From positions 2,706,453 through 2,770,452 of the forward strand of contig NW_017802935.1 of assembly GCF_001625305.1 (NCBI RefSeq): 64,000 bases of DNA. Direction: 5' to 3'. This DNA comes from Branchiostoma belcheri (Eukaryota > Chordata > Leptocardii > Amphioxiformes > Branchiostomatidae). A program made the translations under genes and the position numbers. Shown here piece after piece: positions 12,080 through 23,094 of this stretch. The notes under the pieces are model-generated. The model made no database searches, was not told the DNA's origin, and worked only from the letters and a program-made list of their open reading frames with translations. Every line of letters begins with the position of its first letter. Position 1 is the first letter of the stretch.

Positions 12080-13351
12080 CGAGGGTGGATCAAAAAGTTC
12101 TCGGCCTCACCTAGAAAATAAAGGGCAAACTCCTATTCTTTAGTATAACTGTATACTATGATGTCTTACATCACTGCACACAAAAATTCAAATTTCTATA
12201 TTCATTAGTTAGCACGTGACGCCCCGTGAAAATGGGGCGGGTGAGGGCAAAATCACAAAATGGCCGCAACAGAAGCGTGTGCTGTGATCATGTATATCGA
12301 TAAAAAGGGATTTCTCGTAAGGAAATCCATGAACACATGGTCAGGACACTTAGTGATGACTCTCCTTCTTATTCAACTATAAAGAAGTGGGTTGCTAGCT
12401 ACAAGCGCTGCAAGGTGAACACCAAAGATGAACATATGTCAGGATGCCACAAATCAGCACCATGGACAATCCAGTTGAGGCCATCCATCACATGGTAGTA
12501 AATGACAGATGTGAGACTGTCCAACATGTAGCAGAGTCTTTAGCCTGTGTTGTGGCTCTGTTCACAATGTTTTGTCAGACATCCTGGGGATGAGCAACCT
12601 GTCTGTAAGGTGGGTGCCTAGAATGTTTTCTGAACATCAGAAGTTAAACAAGCTGGACATTTCAAGGAACGAATTCAGTCCAATCCATGCAATTACCTCA
12701 AAACATTTTTCACCCAAGATGAGACATGGTTTCACCACTTTCACCCCAAATCAAAACAACAGAACAAACAATGAATGAAGAATGTTTCCCGGACCCCAAG
12801 AAGTTTTATCGAGTTTCATCCGTTGACAGGGGTTTTGTCTCTGTTTTCTGGGACAGCAAGGGAGTAATCATGACTGAATACCTGTGAATAGGTTAAAACA
12901 TCAATGGGGAGTACTATTTAACAGAATAGCAACAGTTGAGGACAACGATCAAAGAGATAAGGAGAGGAAAGCACCGAGCTGGCGTGATGACAATGCACCT
13001 GTCCACACAGCACAGGGGTCAGTGACAGCAGCAAACGAATTTGGCTTTGAAGTCTAACCCCACCCTTCCAACTCACCTGACCTAACACCGTCGGACTTCT
13101 ACCTATTTCCTAAACTGAAGTTCCACTTACGTGGTCAACGTTTTTATGGTAATGATGACGTCATCAGTGCGGGTGAGCCCTATCTGGGGGCTCCAGATTC
13201 AACCTTCTTCCACAAGGGGAAAACAAACCCGGAACATCACTGGACCAAGTGCATTGCAGTTAGAGGGGACTATGTTGAAACATAGTGTAAGAAATTTTTT
13301 TCTGCCACGACGTTTTCTAGGTGAGGCCGAGAACTTTTTGATCCACCCTCG
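12080..13351 (+). mobile_element. Decayed mariner-family DNA transposon with intact terminal inverted repeats
   Basis: A 1,272-bp unit flanked by TA on both sides (12078-12079 and 13352-13353), as expected for Tc1/mariner insertion. The terminal inverted repeats, 12080-12118 and 13313-13351, match perfectly over 39 bases and begin CGAGGGTGGATCAAAAAG. Inside, a broken plus-strand transposase frame is recognisable. Size, TA duplication and residual protein motifs all fit a mariner (DD34D-type) element. The reading frame is shifted and stopped several times, so the copy cannot be autonomous. Confidence 0.93.
12259..13284 (+). pseudogene. Mariner transposase remnant
   Basis: Fragments in changing frames keep the order of a mariner transposase: an N-terminal helix-turn-helix part starting near ATGGCCGCAACAG, then HNVLSDILGMSNLSVRWVPR (about 12561-12620), DETWFHHFHP with the first catalytic aspartate (near 12718), SVFWDSKGVI (near 12840), DNAPVHTAQ with the second aspartate (near 12990), and PSDFYLFPKLKFHLRGQRF with the third (near 13088), followed by HWTKCIAVRGDYVET near the end. 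At least three frame changes and in-frame stops (for example after QQNKQ near 12775) disable it. Confidence 0.9.
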
Positions 13352-13359
13352 TATGTGGC

Positions 13360-16148
13360 ACTATGTGCCTTTTGAACATGTCAACATTACGGGTCCGGTT
13401 TTTATCAAACCTTTAAAGCTTTGTTTTCTACAGTAGGACGGCTGATACGACAGTCTGTCTCTCCTATGTGATAATGCCCTTGGTGGCCTACGGGTAAAAC
13501 CTCCACATCCCCCAGAGAACCCTCTCACGACAAGAGAGGAAATAATCAGGATGATCATCACATCATGTATTCTATTCAGAAATGAGTCTCACTAATGAAA
13601 CCATCATTTTCCAGAGCTGATAGTCATTCGCCTGAACAAATTACGTGACTGGTCAACGAGATCAGTCTTCCATACTTTGCCAGAATTGTCCCTCTAGTGT
13701 AGTATTTAATCAGTGTTCGGTCAGTTTGGGGACAGAATTCTTACAAGACTTCAATTATCAGAGCTTAATCCAAGCTACGAGAGACATCATGTCATTTGCC
13801 ATAATGGTGAGATTTAAGACTGGTGCTATGATCGACAAGATGAAGATCAGGATTAATACTGATTTTCAAAACTATAATTTATGTCAAGGATGTATTTGCC
13901 CTAGAAAATACCCTAGGTATGGTAACACATGAGCGCCAAGTAAGTATCTGGACGCTTCCTTGTTGTTATTTTTTGTCGTCTTTGTTGTGGAACAAAGATG
14001 GCGGCTTTGTAAGGTGCAAAGAAGGTTCAAGGATCTTTACTGTATTGGTTGTATGAAATTAATGTTTCTTAAGTGTAGACAAGTTGTTAAAATATTCTTA
14101 TTTGAAGATAAGTACTTCATATTTTTGCCCCCCAAAATCCAACATGGCGGAAGGTCATTGACAGTGGTCTACGTCAAAGTCGCTACACTATCACGTATTG
14201 AACGTATCATGATCATGAACGTATCTTGATCATTAAAATGGCTTTTTTTAGGCAGAGTGCTAGTGTACCACTTTCAGTCTCTGAACACTTCTTAATATTT
14301 ATACAACTCTGCATGAAAGAAGGCATTACAGAGCAAAATATTTCTGGGCTTTAGTCAAAACAAATCGATCCAACTCTTGATAACGCTGACATACAGAAAT
14401 ATGGTTCTGAGGCCGCTGCCGAGGAAAATGAGCGCACTGAACAAATTTATGTCAAAATATTGGGTCACGCAAAAGGTAGAAACAAAACATATTCATTAGA
14501 GACATCATAAAAGAAAGAATTTTGTAGACATTTATTTGAGAATATTGACGAAGAAATTAAAGATGCGTCTGTGTGATGTCAGCGTCCCAAGTGCCCTTCC
14601 CTCCCTGGACGCCCCGACTTACACGGCAAATCATGCTGATAGATCTGGTACAGAAATACGTGTCAAACCGACAACCGTGCCTTCAGCATAGATTAACATT
14701 CACAAAATTCCTCAGGCACAGAAACGCATCTTCTGAATATCTATCCTTAAAAAACTGTGTATGAAACAAGTTCCTTTTTTCTCCTTTTTTTCTCACAATG
14801 TTGCCTAGTTGAAAATGCTGTATCCGTCCAGTTTTATATTTGTAGATTTGAACGCATATCTTTGCGACAGATTTTAATGGTTGGCTATCTAGTTTTCCCA
14901 TCTGTGTTAGAATACTATGCAGCCTGTTTTGCGTGCGTCTAAAAGGGGAATGTGTAAATAAAAGTTGTTTATAGATCCGCTTCGTCATTCCTACCTGGTC
15001 ATCAAACCAGAAACGACATAGGCCTAACGTCCGCCATATTGGACACTGCTTCGTATGGAAGAACAGTTTTGCCTTCGACGGAATTAACATACGTCAGATC
15101 GACGTATCTGTTTCCTGGGCAAAATTTCATTCTTTTCTCGATAGTCGATAATGAATGATGATACCTATGTCTTGTTCCAAGCCAAAGACCATGCGATAAA
15201 TATACATGTTTTCTCTACCAAAGAATGTAACTGACACCAACGCTTACCTTAATTAGCTGGTGCATAGCTTCTTCTTGGTCCGGAAATGGTCTTGAACCAG
15301 AGTCTTGAGGCCTTGCAGAATGGTTGGGATATGTCCCGACTGTGACCAGATTAACGACGACAAAATCGCAGCCCATCGTTTTGGGCTGATATCCGTGGCT
15401 TTGGGGTCTTTTTTCAGCGCGGGTCTACCGTGCAGACATTATCATATGGTTCTCCTTTCCTATCCTAGCGGACACCTGATTTACATGCAGCAAATAAAAT
15501 GCACCCTTTTTTAAGGTGTGGCATCAAAATTAGATGTTAAATTTCTTGGGGACTTATGTTGTATACTGTGTTGATTTGACTGGTAATATGTCCGGTGTAG
15601 ATGTGTTAAAATGGTGATATCTGTAGGTCAGGTAGAGGAGAAGCTTACAGTTATAGACGACAAAGTCAATGATACGCGAACGCGCGAAAACGTAGTTCTT
15701 CGCCATTGGTCGACGTAGGATATCCTGGACTGCGATTGGTTAAAGTCCATTTGAAAATATAGTCAGTAGGACCATTTCGTCCATAATGTCAACATGTAGA
15801 CATTTAGGGATGTTGACTGTATTTTCGACGACATTTGTATCAGAAAGTAATGTGCATCTATTCATGCAACTGGTTTAGATTATACTAAAGGTAGCAACGA
15901 CAGAAATATATCGTTAGCCTTTAAAAAGGTCATTATTGACACAGTATGTTATAACAGCAAGAAAGAATAGCATTTTCAGGCATTTTTACGGATCCATCGT
16001 TTTCTTACTATATTTTCAAATTCTTGAAGAGTCTATTGCACGGATATCGTTGGCATAGGTATGAAAACATCAAAGAAGAAAATCACGGAAACTATCAATA
16101 ACTTTTATATTTCTTCAAAACGCTAATGCAAAATACAGTTCACACGAC
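13360..16148. other. Intergenic stretch without recognised gene
   Basis: Several 60-135-codon open frames occur on both strands (13645-13932, 13960-14229, 14683-15090). None shows a recognisable domain, and none has coherent splice sites linking it to another exon. I see no RNA gene. Confidence 0.4.
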
Positions 16149-16326
16149 TAATCTCCACGCAGATCTTTTGGTGGGGGTAAGACAGTATCAAATTGGCCAG
16201 TCTGTATCCAGACTGGCCAATTTGAAGGTGACTGGCCAGACTGGCCAATTTGATGGTGGGGAAATGGATACAGACTGGCCAATTTGATACTGTCTTACCC
16301 CCACCAAAAGATCTGCTTGGAGATTA
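16149..16326. mobile_element. Foldback MITE, hAT-like, with 8-bp target duplication
   Basis: A 178-bp non-coding unit with two 62-bp inverted arms (16149-16210 and 16265-16326) that differ at one base. The arms begin TAATCTCCA(A/C)GCAGATCTTT. The unit is flanked by a perfect direct 8-bp repeat, CACACGAC, at 16141-16148 and 16327-16334. The 8-bp duplication points to a hAT-type transposase acting in trans. The centre repeats ACTGGCCAATTTGA further. The near-identical arms suggest a young insertion. Confidence 0.9.
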
Positions 16327-16334
16327 CACACGAC

Positions 16335-17290
16335 ACCTTATATGTACATGTATAAGTAAGCCAGACTAAGCCGTTGTGACCAGCGTCCCCTTGTGGATTT
16401 GTTTATGACTGCAGTTCCGTCCCACGGTGACCATAAACTGGTCAATTATCTGTCGCTTCCCCTCCGGTAAAATGGCAAATGTGGGGAAAGCAACCCTGGC
16501 TTGATTTTATGGCTGAAAATTCGTACGTGCATTGATTTTCTCCCGTTTTCGGGACGAAAAAATGGGACATTATGCAATTTTGTTTCACCACTGTGACAGT
16601 TTTCTAAGACACGACGACGTGTGTCCGCAGAAGGCATCGTTTGGTTCAGCCAGACGACTGACACTAAAGCCTTACTTTCTTAAGGTTCTTAACTAATTGA
16701 ACACATGGTATTCTAACTCTTTATTCTTGTCCATTTATCGAAAGGTCTTGTTTCAGAAGACGGTGGCCGAAATTCAGTCCATCCAGAGGCTCCCCCGCGC
16801 GACCAAAATTATATTGCATCGCTAAGCAATAGTCCACACACCTCACAGTGTTCTCAAAGAAAAACATATCATTTGAATAAATCAATTCATGACCTAACAT
16901 CCCAGCATAAGATCATAACATTTGCCAGAGGAATAGCTGTAGAATAATGACAGACCTGTAACACCTTGATCTGTTCAGAAGTCTGTGGCGTGTAACAAAA
17001 ACCTTCCAATAAACTTATTCTTAATACCTATAACAGTGTAATCAGTATTCGTAATACATGTTTTATAACAGCTGAAATACATAACATCTTATATTTAAGC
17101 ACAATCCTTGTTCTAAAACATTAGAAAAAAATACGAAATCTGTCGACATCAATTTATTGTGCAGTGTTATTATTAATCTGTGTTGTAAGGCCTTGAAGAC
17201 TAAGTGGTCAGACTAATATTAATCTATAGCTATACAGGTGGACAAGCTGCTAGCAAATTCCGTGATTGTCTGCTAAACAATTTGATTGCT
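16335..17290. other. Intergenic stretch upstream of the NHL-repeat gene
   Basis: No gene recognised. A TATATATAG motif near 17298, about 150 bases before the ATG at 17447, could be a TATA element of the downstream gene, but no start site can be shown. Confidence 0.3.
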
Positions 17291-17446
17291 CCACAACTAT
17301 ATATAGGGCTGCAAATAGGTCACAGCAACAGTTACGCCACAGAACCACGAAACAGTAAGGCTGATATTCCTGATATTGTGAGCTTCACGAGAAGAGCAGT
17401 ACTGGAGATGTAGTCGGCTCTGTAGATGTTCTGACTCAGATTTCTG

Positions 17447-20400
17447 ATGGATCCAGTAACAGCTGAAGATTCTGACTGTGAAATACCCGCCAACACACAG
17501 GACACACAGACAGACCTGTCTCATCCTGACTCTACAACAGAACATGTAGGTCAACATGAGATTCAATCCCAGCGCCACTCGTACCGGGGCAGTCTGGAGG
17601 AGCAAACGGACATCTCACCCGGACACGTGGGAGACCCGTTACAAACGGACATCTCACCCGGACACATGGAAGACCCGTTACAAACGGACATCTTACCCGG
17701 ACACGTGGGAGACCCGTTACAAACGGACATCTCACCCGGACACGTGGGAGACCCGTTACAAACGGACATCTCACCCGGACACATGGAAGACCCGTTACAA
17801 ACGGACATCTCACCCGGACACGTGGAAGACCCGTTACAAACGGACATCTTACCTGCACACGTGGAAGACCCGTTACAAACGGACATCTTACCTGCACACG
17901 TGGAAGACCCGTTACAAACGGACATCTCACCCGGACACATGGAAGACCCGTTACAAACGGACATCTCACCCGGACACGTGGAAGACCCGTTACAAACGGA
18001 CATCTTACCTGCACACGTGGAAGACCCGTTACAGGACGTCCATAGCGACGCTTCATTTGAACACTCAGCTCTGACAACGGAGGAGAACATTCAACGTTAC
18101 AGTCAAGTTATACTTCTTATACAGACGTTGGAAAAACTGAACAGAATCAAACACTTTATATTGATAGTACACTGGTAGAAGCAGAAGAACCACTAAAAGA
18201 CATCTACGATATCTACGAAGGTCATAACGCACAAACCGTAGCGCAACACCGACTGTCTGACACCTGTCACCGAGAAACACCAGCCACTGTCTATCAGTCC
18301 GGCCGAGATGCCGACGATGCCTGTATGGACAGACCAGATGTCGGGATCTGTGATGCAAACAGCAAAGCAGAAGACATCGACCATAGTGACATTCAAACAG
18401 AGACTGTCGTTAAACAGTTGAAGGATGTTGAAAACTCCAGTCAGAACAGCAGACAGTGGTGAAGCCATGTCTGATGACGAGTGTATCCGTCCATATGCAG
18501 TGGCGTATGATCAGTACGGGCACAGCGGGACACATGACGAACAAGGGGATGTTTCCGATGTCCAGCCGTACGCCGTTGCTTATGACGATGATAAAGAACA
18601 TTATGAGAACCAAACATCTACCGGCCTTGCTGTTGGCGACGAACTACGTATACGTCCCGACCCTGTGCCCAGTGGTAACGCGTTACATCCCAACCCTATG
18701 TACACTGGTAACGCGTTACAACCCAACCTTATGTACGTCCCAAATGGTGCACAGCTAAGGACATGTGAAGGTAAGATATTAAGAATGTGCCGCATAGTTA
18801 CAATACTCTAGACATCATTGAGAACAGATCCATACCTATTTGTACGTGTATATTAGCTATAGTATTATTACCAGTCCGGTTTTGAAGACCTTTGTCATCA
18901 CTTCTGTCAAGCAGGTTGTGTTTTAGCCAGATGTAGCGAGGATTGGTTGATTCGTAAAAGGTTCGGCTTAATATTGTATTCTTTTTCTAGTAGGGGATGT
19001 GTAATTTAGAATATTTCTTCCTTTCTGTTCTGTTTTCCAGGTCGCGGGCGCATCATCACTACAGGTGTGACCGTAGCGATAGTGATTTCTGTAGCTATTT
19101 CTGTAGCTCTTATTGGAACATTCGAATTCATGCCAGGCAAGCAAGACAGTTTCACGCCAAAGGTGAGATGTACTTTTCTATGTTTTTGGCGACGCCTCTT
19201 GGGCGGAGCCGTTGGTATGGTACTGCGATTGAGTTGAAAATATTTTAAGAATTCCACAAATGCATTCCCTAGGGAATAAAATTTTGTCAACAAGATAACT
19301 CAAGAATGTCTGGATGGATTGGTTTTATACTTGGTGGGTCCGTAGGGTGTGACTACATCTAGACATGATGAAATGTTTGGCCCCCTAGTGGCTTCCATTT
19401 GTACTGCAGCAGAACTTCTGGTCTTGATATCTCGCCATCTGGACATGTTATGGGTCATAAATTTTGGATGGTAGGTAGCTCTTGTGCCTGGAAAGAAGTC
19501 ACGGGAGTTAAGGCCACCTAACTCTGGCACGATTTGCCAAAACGTAGCTCTTCTTTGAGCTGAACTAGATTGAGATCCTATTCGACCAACTTGTTTCTAA
19601 ACGACTCTCTCTGTTTTGTCCCAGACCTGGCTGGACCTGACTTTCACAGGTAAAACTACAGACCAAACGGACGGAAGCCGACATGTGGACAACACGTCAC
19701 CTCAACCAACCAGCACTGAAGGTAATGGTTTTGGACTTTGCACATGGATTTTGCACAAGCCTTGGATGGAAGAAGATAGAAGACAAGGTCATACTACTAG
19801 TATTAGCTTATAGATAGTTGTGCCAGCTCAGAAGAATAAATTCTCGTAGGTTAACTGTACGCTGTACCGAAGTAAGTTGACATCTTTGCCTTCAGGAAAG
19901 TGATTAATATTTTTTTATCTTGCTCCTTCTCAGGAGGGGAAACCGATGAGGTGAAAAAAACGACATTTGTCTTTGGACGTCCAGTAACAGAAGGCGGTGT
20001 TGTCGTGTCGCCTAGCAACGAGATATTTGTAAGTAACGGCTTGAACAAGTGGATTCAAGTGTTCAGCATGGAGGGTGTCTACCTTCGACAGTTTCCTACC
20101 ATCACGTCAGGAAGCGAATGTGGGTCAATTTTACCCGTAGACATTTCCATTGACGGGAAGGGCCACATATGGGTGATCGGTGACTGTAGACCTTCGTCGT
20201 CAGGACGCATTGTTCGCTACACAAGCACGGGACAACACATAACAACCCTTCACCCCTCCCTGCCTAACAATACTTTCTTTGGCATCGCAGTGGACACACT
20301 TCGCAGTCATGTGGTAGTGTCTGAAGCCTGGTTTGACTATTCGGTAGTAAAGGTTCTGCATTTCAGCGGCACGATTGTTCGCGAGTTCAGGGTGCATCAA

Positions 20401-20743
20401 GGTTTGGAGGACGCTGGAGTGGTCGCTGTAGGACAAAATGGAAACATTTTTGGTGGCCGACTACGGCGTTCATGTGAACGTGTACCATGAAACCGGCCGT
20501 TATCTGTTTAGGTTTGGGGGTGAAGAGAAACTAAAAGACGTCACAGGAATCTGTACGGACAGTTCCGATAACGTTCTTGTAGCGGACGGGTCTGGTAGGA
20601 AAGTGGAACTGTTTACAAAGGACGGGCGGTACGTTCGCACAGCCGCTTCTGGTTTGGTTCATGTGGACAGTGTGGCAGTAGCGCCAGGGGGGCAGCTGGT
20701 AGTAATTGGTGGTAATAATATCACGATATTCTCACACTACTGA
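17447..20743 (+). CDS. Membrane-anchored NHL-repeat protein with repetitive acidic N-terminal region; frame interrupted
   Basis: Exons by splice sites: 17447-18770, 19041-19162, 19625-19721 and 19934-20743, with phases 1, 0 and 1 and good donors and acceptors (GAAG|GTAAGA, TTTTCCAG, CTTCTCAG). The long N-terminal part starts at the ATG at 17447, contains eleven 13-residue repeats and later two PYAVAY motifs (IRPYAVAYD, VQPYAVAYD). The second exon encodes one membrane helix (VTVAIVISVAISVALIG); there is no signal peptide, so a type II orientation is likely, with the C-terminal NHL propeller outside. NHL-type blades read from FGRPVTEGGVVVSPSNEIFV to the end (GGQLVVIGGNNITIFSHY). The frame breaks three times: about 18.1 kb (frame 2 to 1), about 18.43-18.46 kb (back to 2) and at 20451-20453 (one extra base). 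This is either a young pseudogene or a gene with sequence errors. Function is unknown; NHL propellers bind proteins or RNA. Confidence 0.8.
17603..18031 (+). repeat. 39-bp in-frame tandem repeat, 11 units (13 aa each)
   Basis: Eleven 39-bp units encode variants of QTDISPGHVGDPL, with S/L, G/A, V/M and G/E substitutions in a mosaic order. Because 39 is a multiple of three, all six frames are open over much of the array, which creates spurious overlapping ORFs on both strands. The coding frame is taken as the one continuous with the ATG at 17447. Confidence 0.97.
19183..19212 (+). repeat. Short dispersed repeat, GGCGACGCCTC family
   Basis: TTTTTGGCGACGCCTC followed by TTGGGCGGAG, in the intron just after the membrane-helix exon. 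Related copies lie at 20944-20978 (inverted), 26533-26566 (inverted) and 62645-62676. Confidence 0.75.
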
Positions 20744-20943
20744 TCCTTGAAAAATGTCTTTGAGAGTCTTGTCTAATCTTCATCGTCTCTCATTGACTTC
20801 TTGTTGTCTCCATTTTCCTTGAATACTTCAAGAAATAATAGATCATTATGGATGCAAAATGGTAACTTTAATGTCAATCATCAAAATTGTCGTTAGGTCG
20901 TTAGGACACCTTTTTAGTCGACACGTGGAAATACGTTTATGTA

Positions 20944-20978
20944 AATGCCACCGTTCCTGAGGCGTCGCCAAAAATGGC
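20944..20978 (-). repeat. Short dispersed repeat, GGCGACGCCTC family
   Basis: Inverted copy reading TTTTTGGCGACGCCTCAGG on the minus strand, downstream of the NHL gene. Confidence 0.75.
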
Positions 20979-21509
20979 TTGCAGCATGGGATTTCTGTAA
21001 ATTGACAGATAAGGGTACTTTGGTAACGTAGTGATGAGTGTATGTAATGTTAGATCTTGATGATATGTGACGACATTAACATACTGTTAGCTGATACATC
21101 GTTCCTTCTGTCAACAAAACGAATCTTTGGAACTTTTCTTCAGCCTGTTTCAAGGGGCTAGTTTTACAGATTTGATTCTTCAGGGTCCAGGCATCGCGTG
21201 TGAGACATTTTTCAAGATATCGCAAGACACAGGCCGTCTCGGCTCAAGCAGATTGACGCATTTAATCCAATTTTCGTCTGCACGATTACAATCATGTCTC
21301 AGAAAGGAGGCCATGGTCAGAGAATATAGCGATTATTAATTTCCTTGTATTGGCTAGACTCATACAGATCTACTGTTTATTTAAAAGATTTCGTGTTGAA
21401 GAAAATGGGGCAAAAAAAAAAAAATTAAATGGCTAGTCTGTCCAAGGAGGTTTGTTGTCTGGTGTGTGATATATATAGACATTGTTTGTAATACAAAATG
21501 TGCTGAACG

Positions 21510-21561
21510 CTATCCACACAGCCAAACGTGCCTGTCCTTGGTGCTGAACGCCATCCACACA
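21510..21561 (+). repeat. Dispersed copy of the 4.9-kb repeat core
   Basis: Two partial copies, TGCTGAACGCTATCCACAC and CTGTCCTTGGTGCTGAACGC plus CATCCACAC, matching the tandem array at 4881-5125. Confidence 0.8.
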
Positions 21562-22860
21562 TCTAGCGGCCAGAGAATGAACTCAAGTCTCTGAGAAGAG
21601 ACTACAGGTTATGTTAAATCATCCAAAAAATAAATATTTTTTTGTTTTGTTTTGGAGCAATGTATTATCGGTTGCTTGCTCACTACTCACAGGTAATCTT
21701 AATTCATTTGTATAATTATTTCCCTGGTGAAATTAAACAAACAAACACTCAACTACATGATATTCCTTATCTAGTTTTTCAGTGTCTGACGACTCTTGCT
21801 GCAATAATTTAATCCAGTACAATTCACACATTAACAAATCTCACAACTGATTTTTTAAAAATGCAACTTTATTCGCCCCAAACAAAACAAAACAAACATA
21901 CAACATCAGCAATCATTTCTTTTGTCAAATTTACAATTGATTTACAATGATCACAGTTCATAAGATTAATAATTATCCATCAGCCTTCTGAGTTATTGAA
22001 CCATTTCCCTCCACTGTATGATACAAGAACTTCCCTTCATCCTGAAAATTTCACACAAATATCACCGTTCAAAATTATGAATGATTTCACAATCAAAAAT
22101 ATCACTGAATTAAAGGCAACAATTGTCTATTTACAAAAGACATTATAAGGCATTATAAGAGACACTATAAATATGTTATATGTACAACAATTACATTGTA
22201 GCCAGTTTCTAGAACATGACCAGGGGAGAATCTTTGAAAATCATTGTTTGCAAGACAGCAAAGAATTTATCTTCAAGGTGAATTTCATTGAAAGGGTACT
22301 GTCACTGTCTCCTTGCACCAAGTATTTCATCACAAAATGCTGTGCAACAGCGCCTCTGTGTGATTGAGACAAGAACTACATCTTGTCATGTTCCAACTAA
22401 CAGTACCAGTAGAAATTGTGCATTTGGTAAAGCCAAGAAGTTTTCTCTGAGAAAGGCAATAGAGCACCACAAGGACTTCACCTAAGAGCACCTAGAAGAG
22501 ACAGCACCTTGAGATCATGTTCATCAGAAAAGATAGACATTAACAGCGATAGATGTCTTGTACCTCACACTCTAATCCTCCATTCACTGAATGCCATATC
22601 TATATCACAAATCTAGGTAGCTATTTACATAATATGATCTCTTCACACATATGTACAAACAGCTCCACAAGAAAACAGCAAAAACAGTTATCATGATATC
22701 AAGCAAAAACCTGGGCAGTCATGACATAGCTGGGTTACATGGTGACACTTCTTGGATATATACAAGAGCTGTTTTGTCAAAAGTTCACGTAAAATGATTT
22801 CAACTGTCTTTTTCTTAAATCAAGGCATTGAAATCCATGTATATGTACCACATGGACTTG

Positions 22861-22866
22861 TTTATT
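22861..22866 (-). terminator. Polyadenylation signal of CUB gene A
   Basis: TTTATT on plus (AATAAA on minus), about 230 bases beyond the stop codon at 23095. Confidence 0.5.
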
Positions 22867-23094
22867 GTAATATATATTATGTAAATCATTTAATTTGTGT
22901 CAAAAGACTTGTCATGTTTTATGGTCATTGATTAATGTCAGCCCAAAGCATGGACTAAAACTCTACCAGGAAAATTGCAATGATGGCAATGTAATAGTCT
23001 CTACTCTTGAATGCTTAATGTAGCTGTACATGATTAACACTACAGTACTGCTGTTGGCAATAAATGCATTACATGTATGTACAGATCAGTTCAG

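Larger units (their letters stand above)
20750..23090. other. Intergenic stretch with dispersed repeat fragments
   Basis: No gene recognised. It contains an inverted copy of the GGCGACGCCTC repeat (20944-20978) and a copy of the CTGTCCTTGGTGCTGAACGC repeat (21510-21561). The distal end, from about 22860, is probably the 3' UTR of the minus-strand CUB gene: a minus-strand AATAAA lies at 22866-22861. Confidence 0.45.

Noticed and set aside
17532-18090. Long overlapping open frames on both strands (172-181 aa) over the 39-bp array
   Set aside because: The 39-bp period leaves all frames open; only the frame continuous with the ATG at 17447 is acidic and joins sensible flanking sequence.
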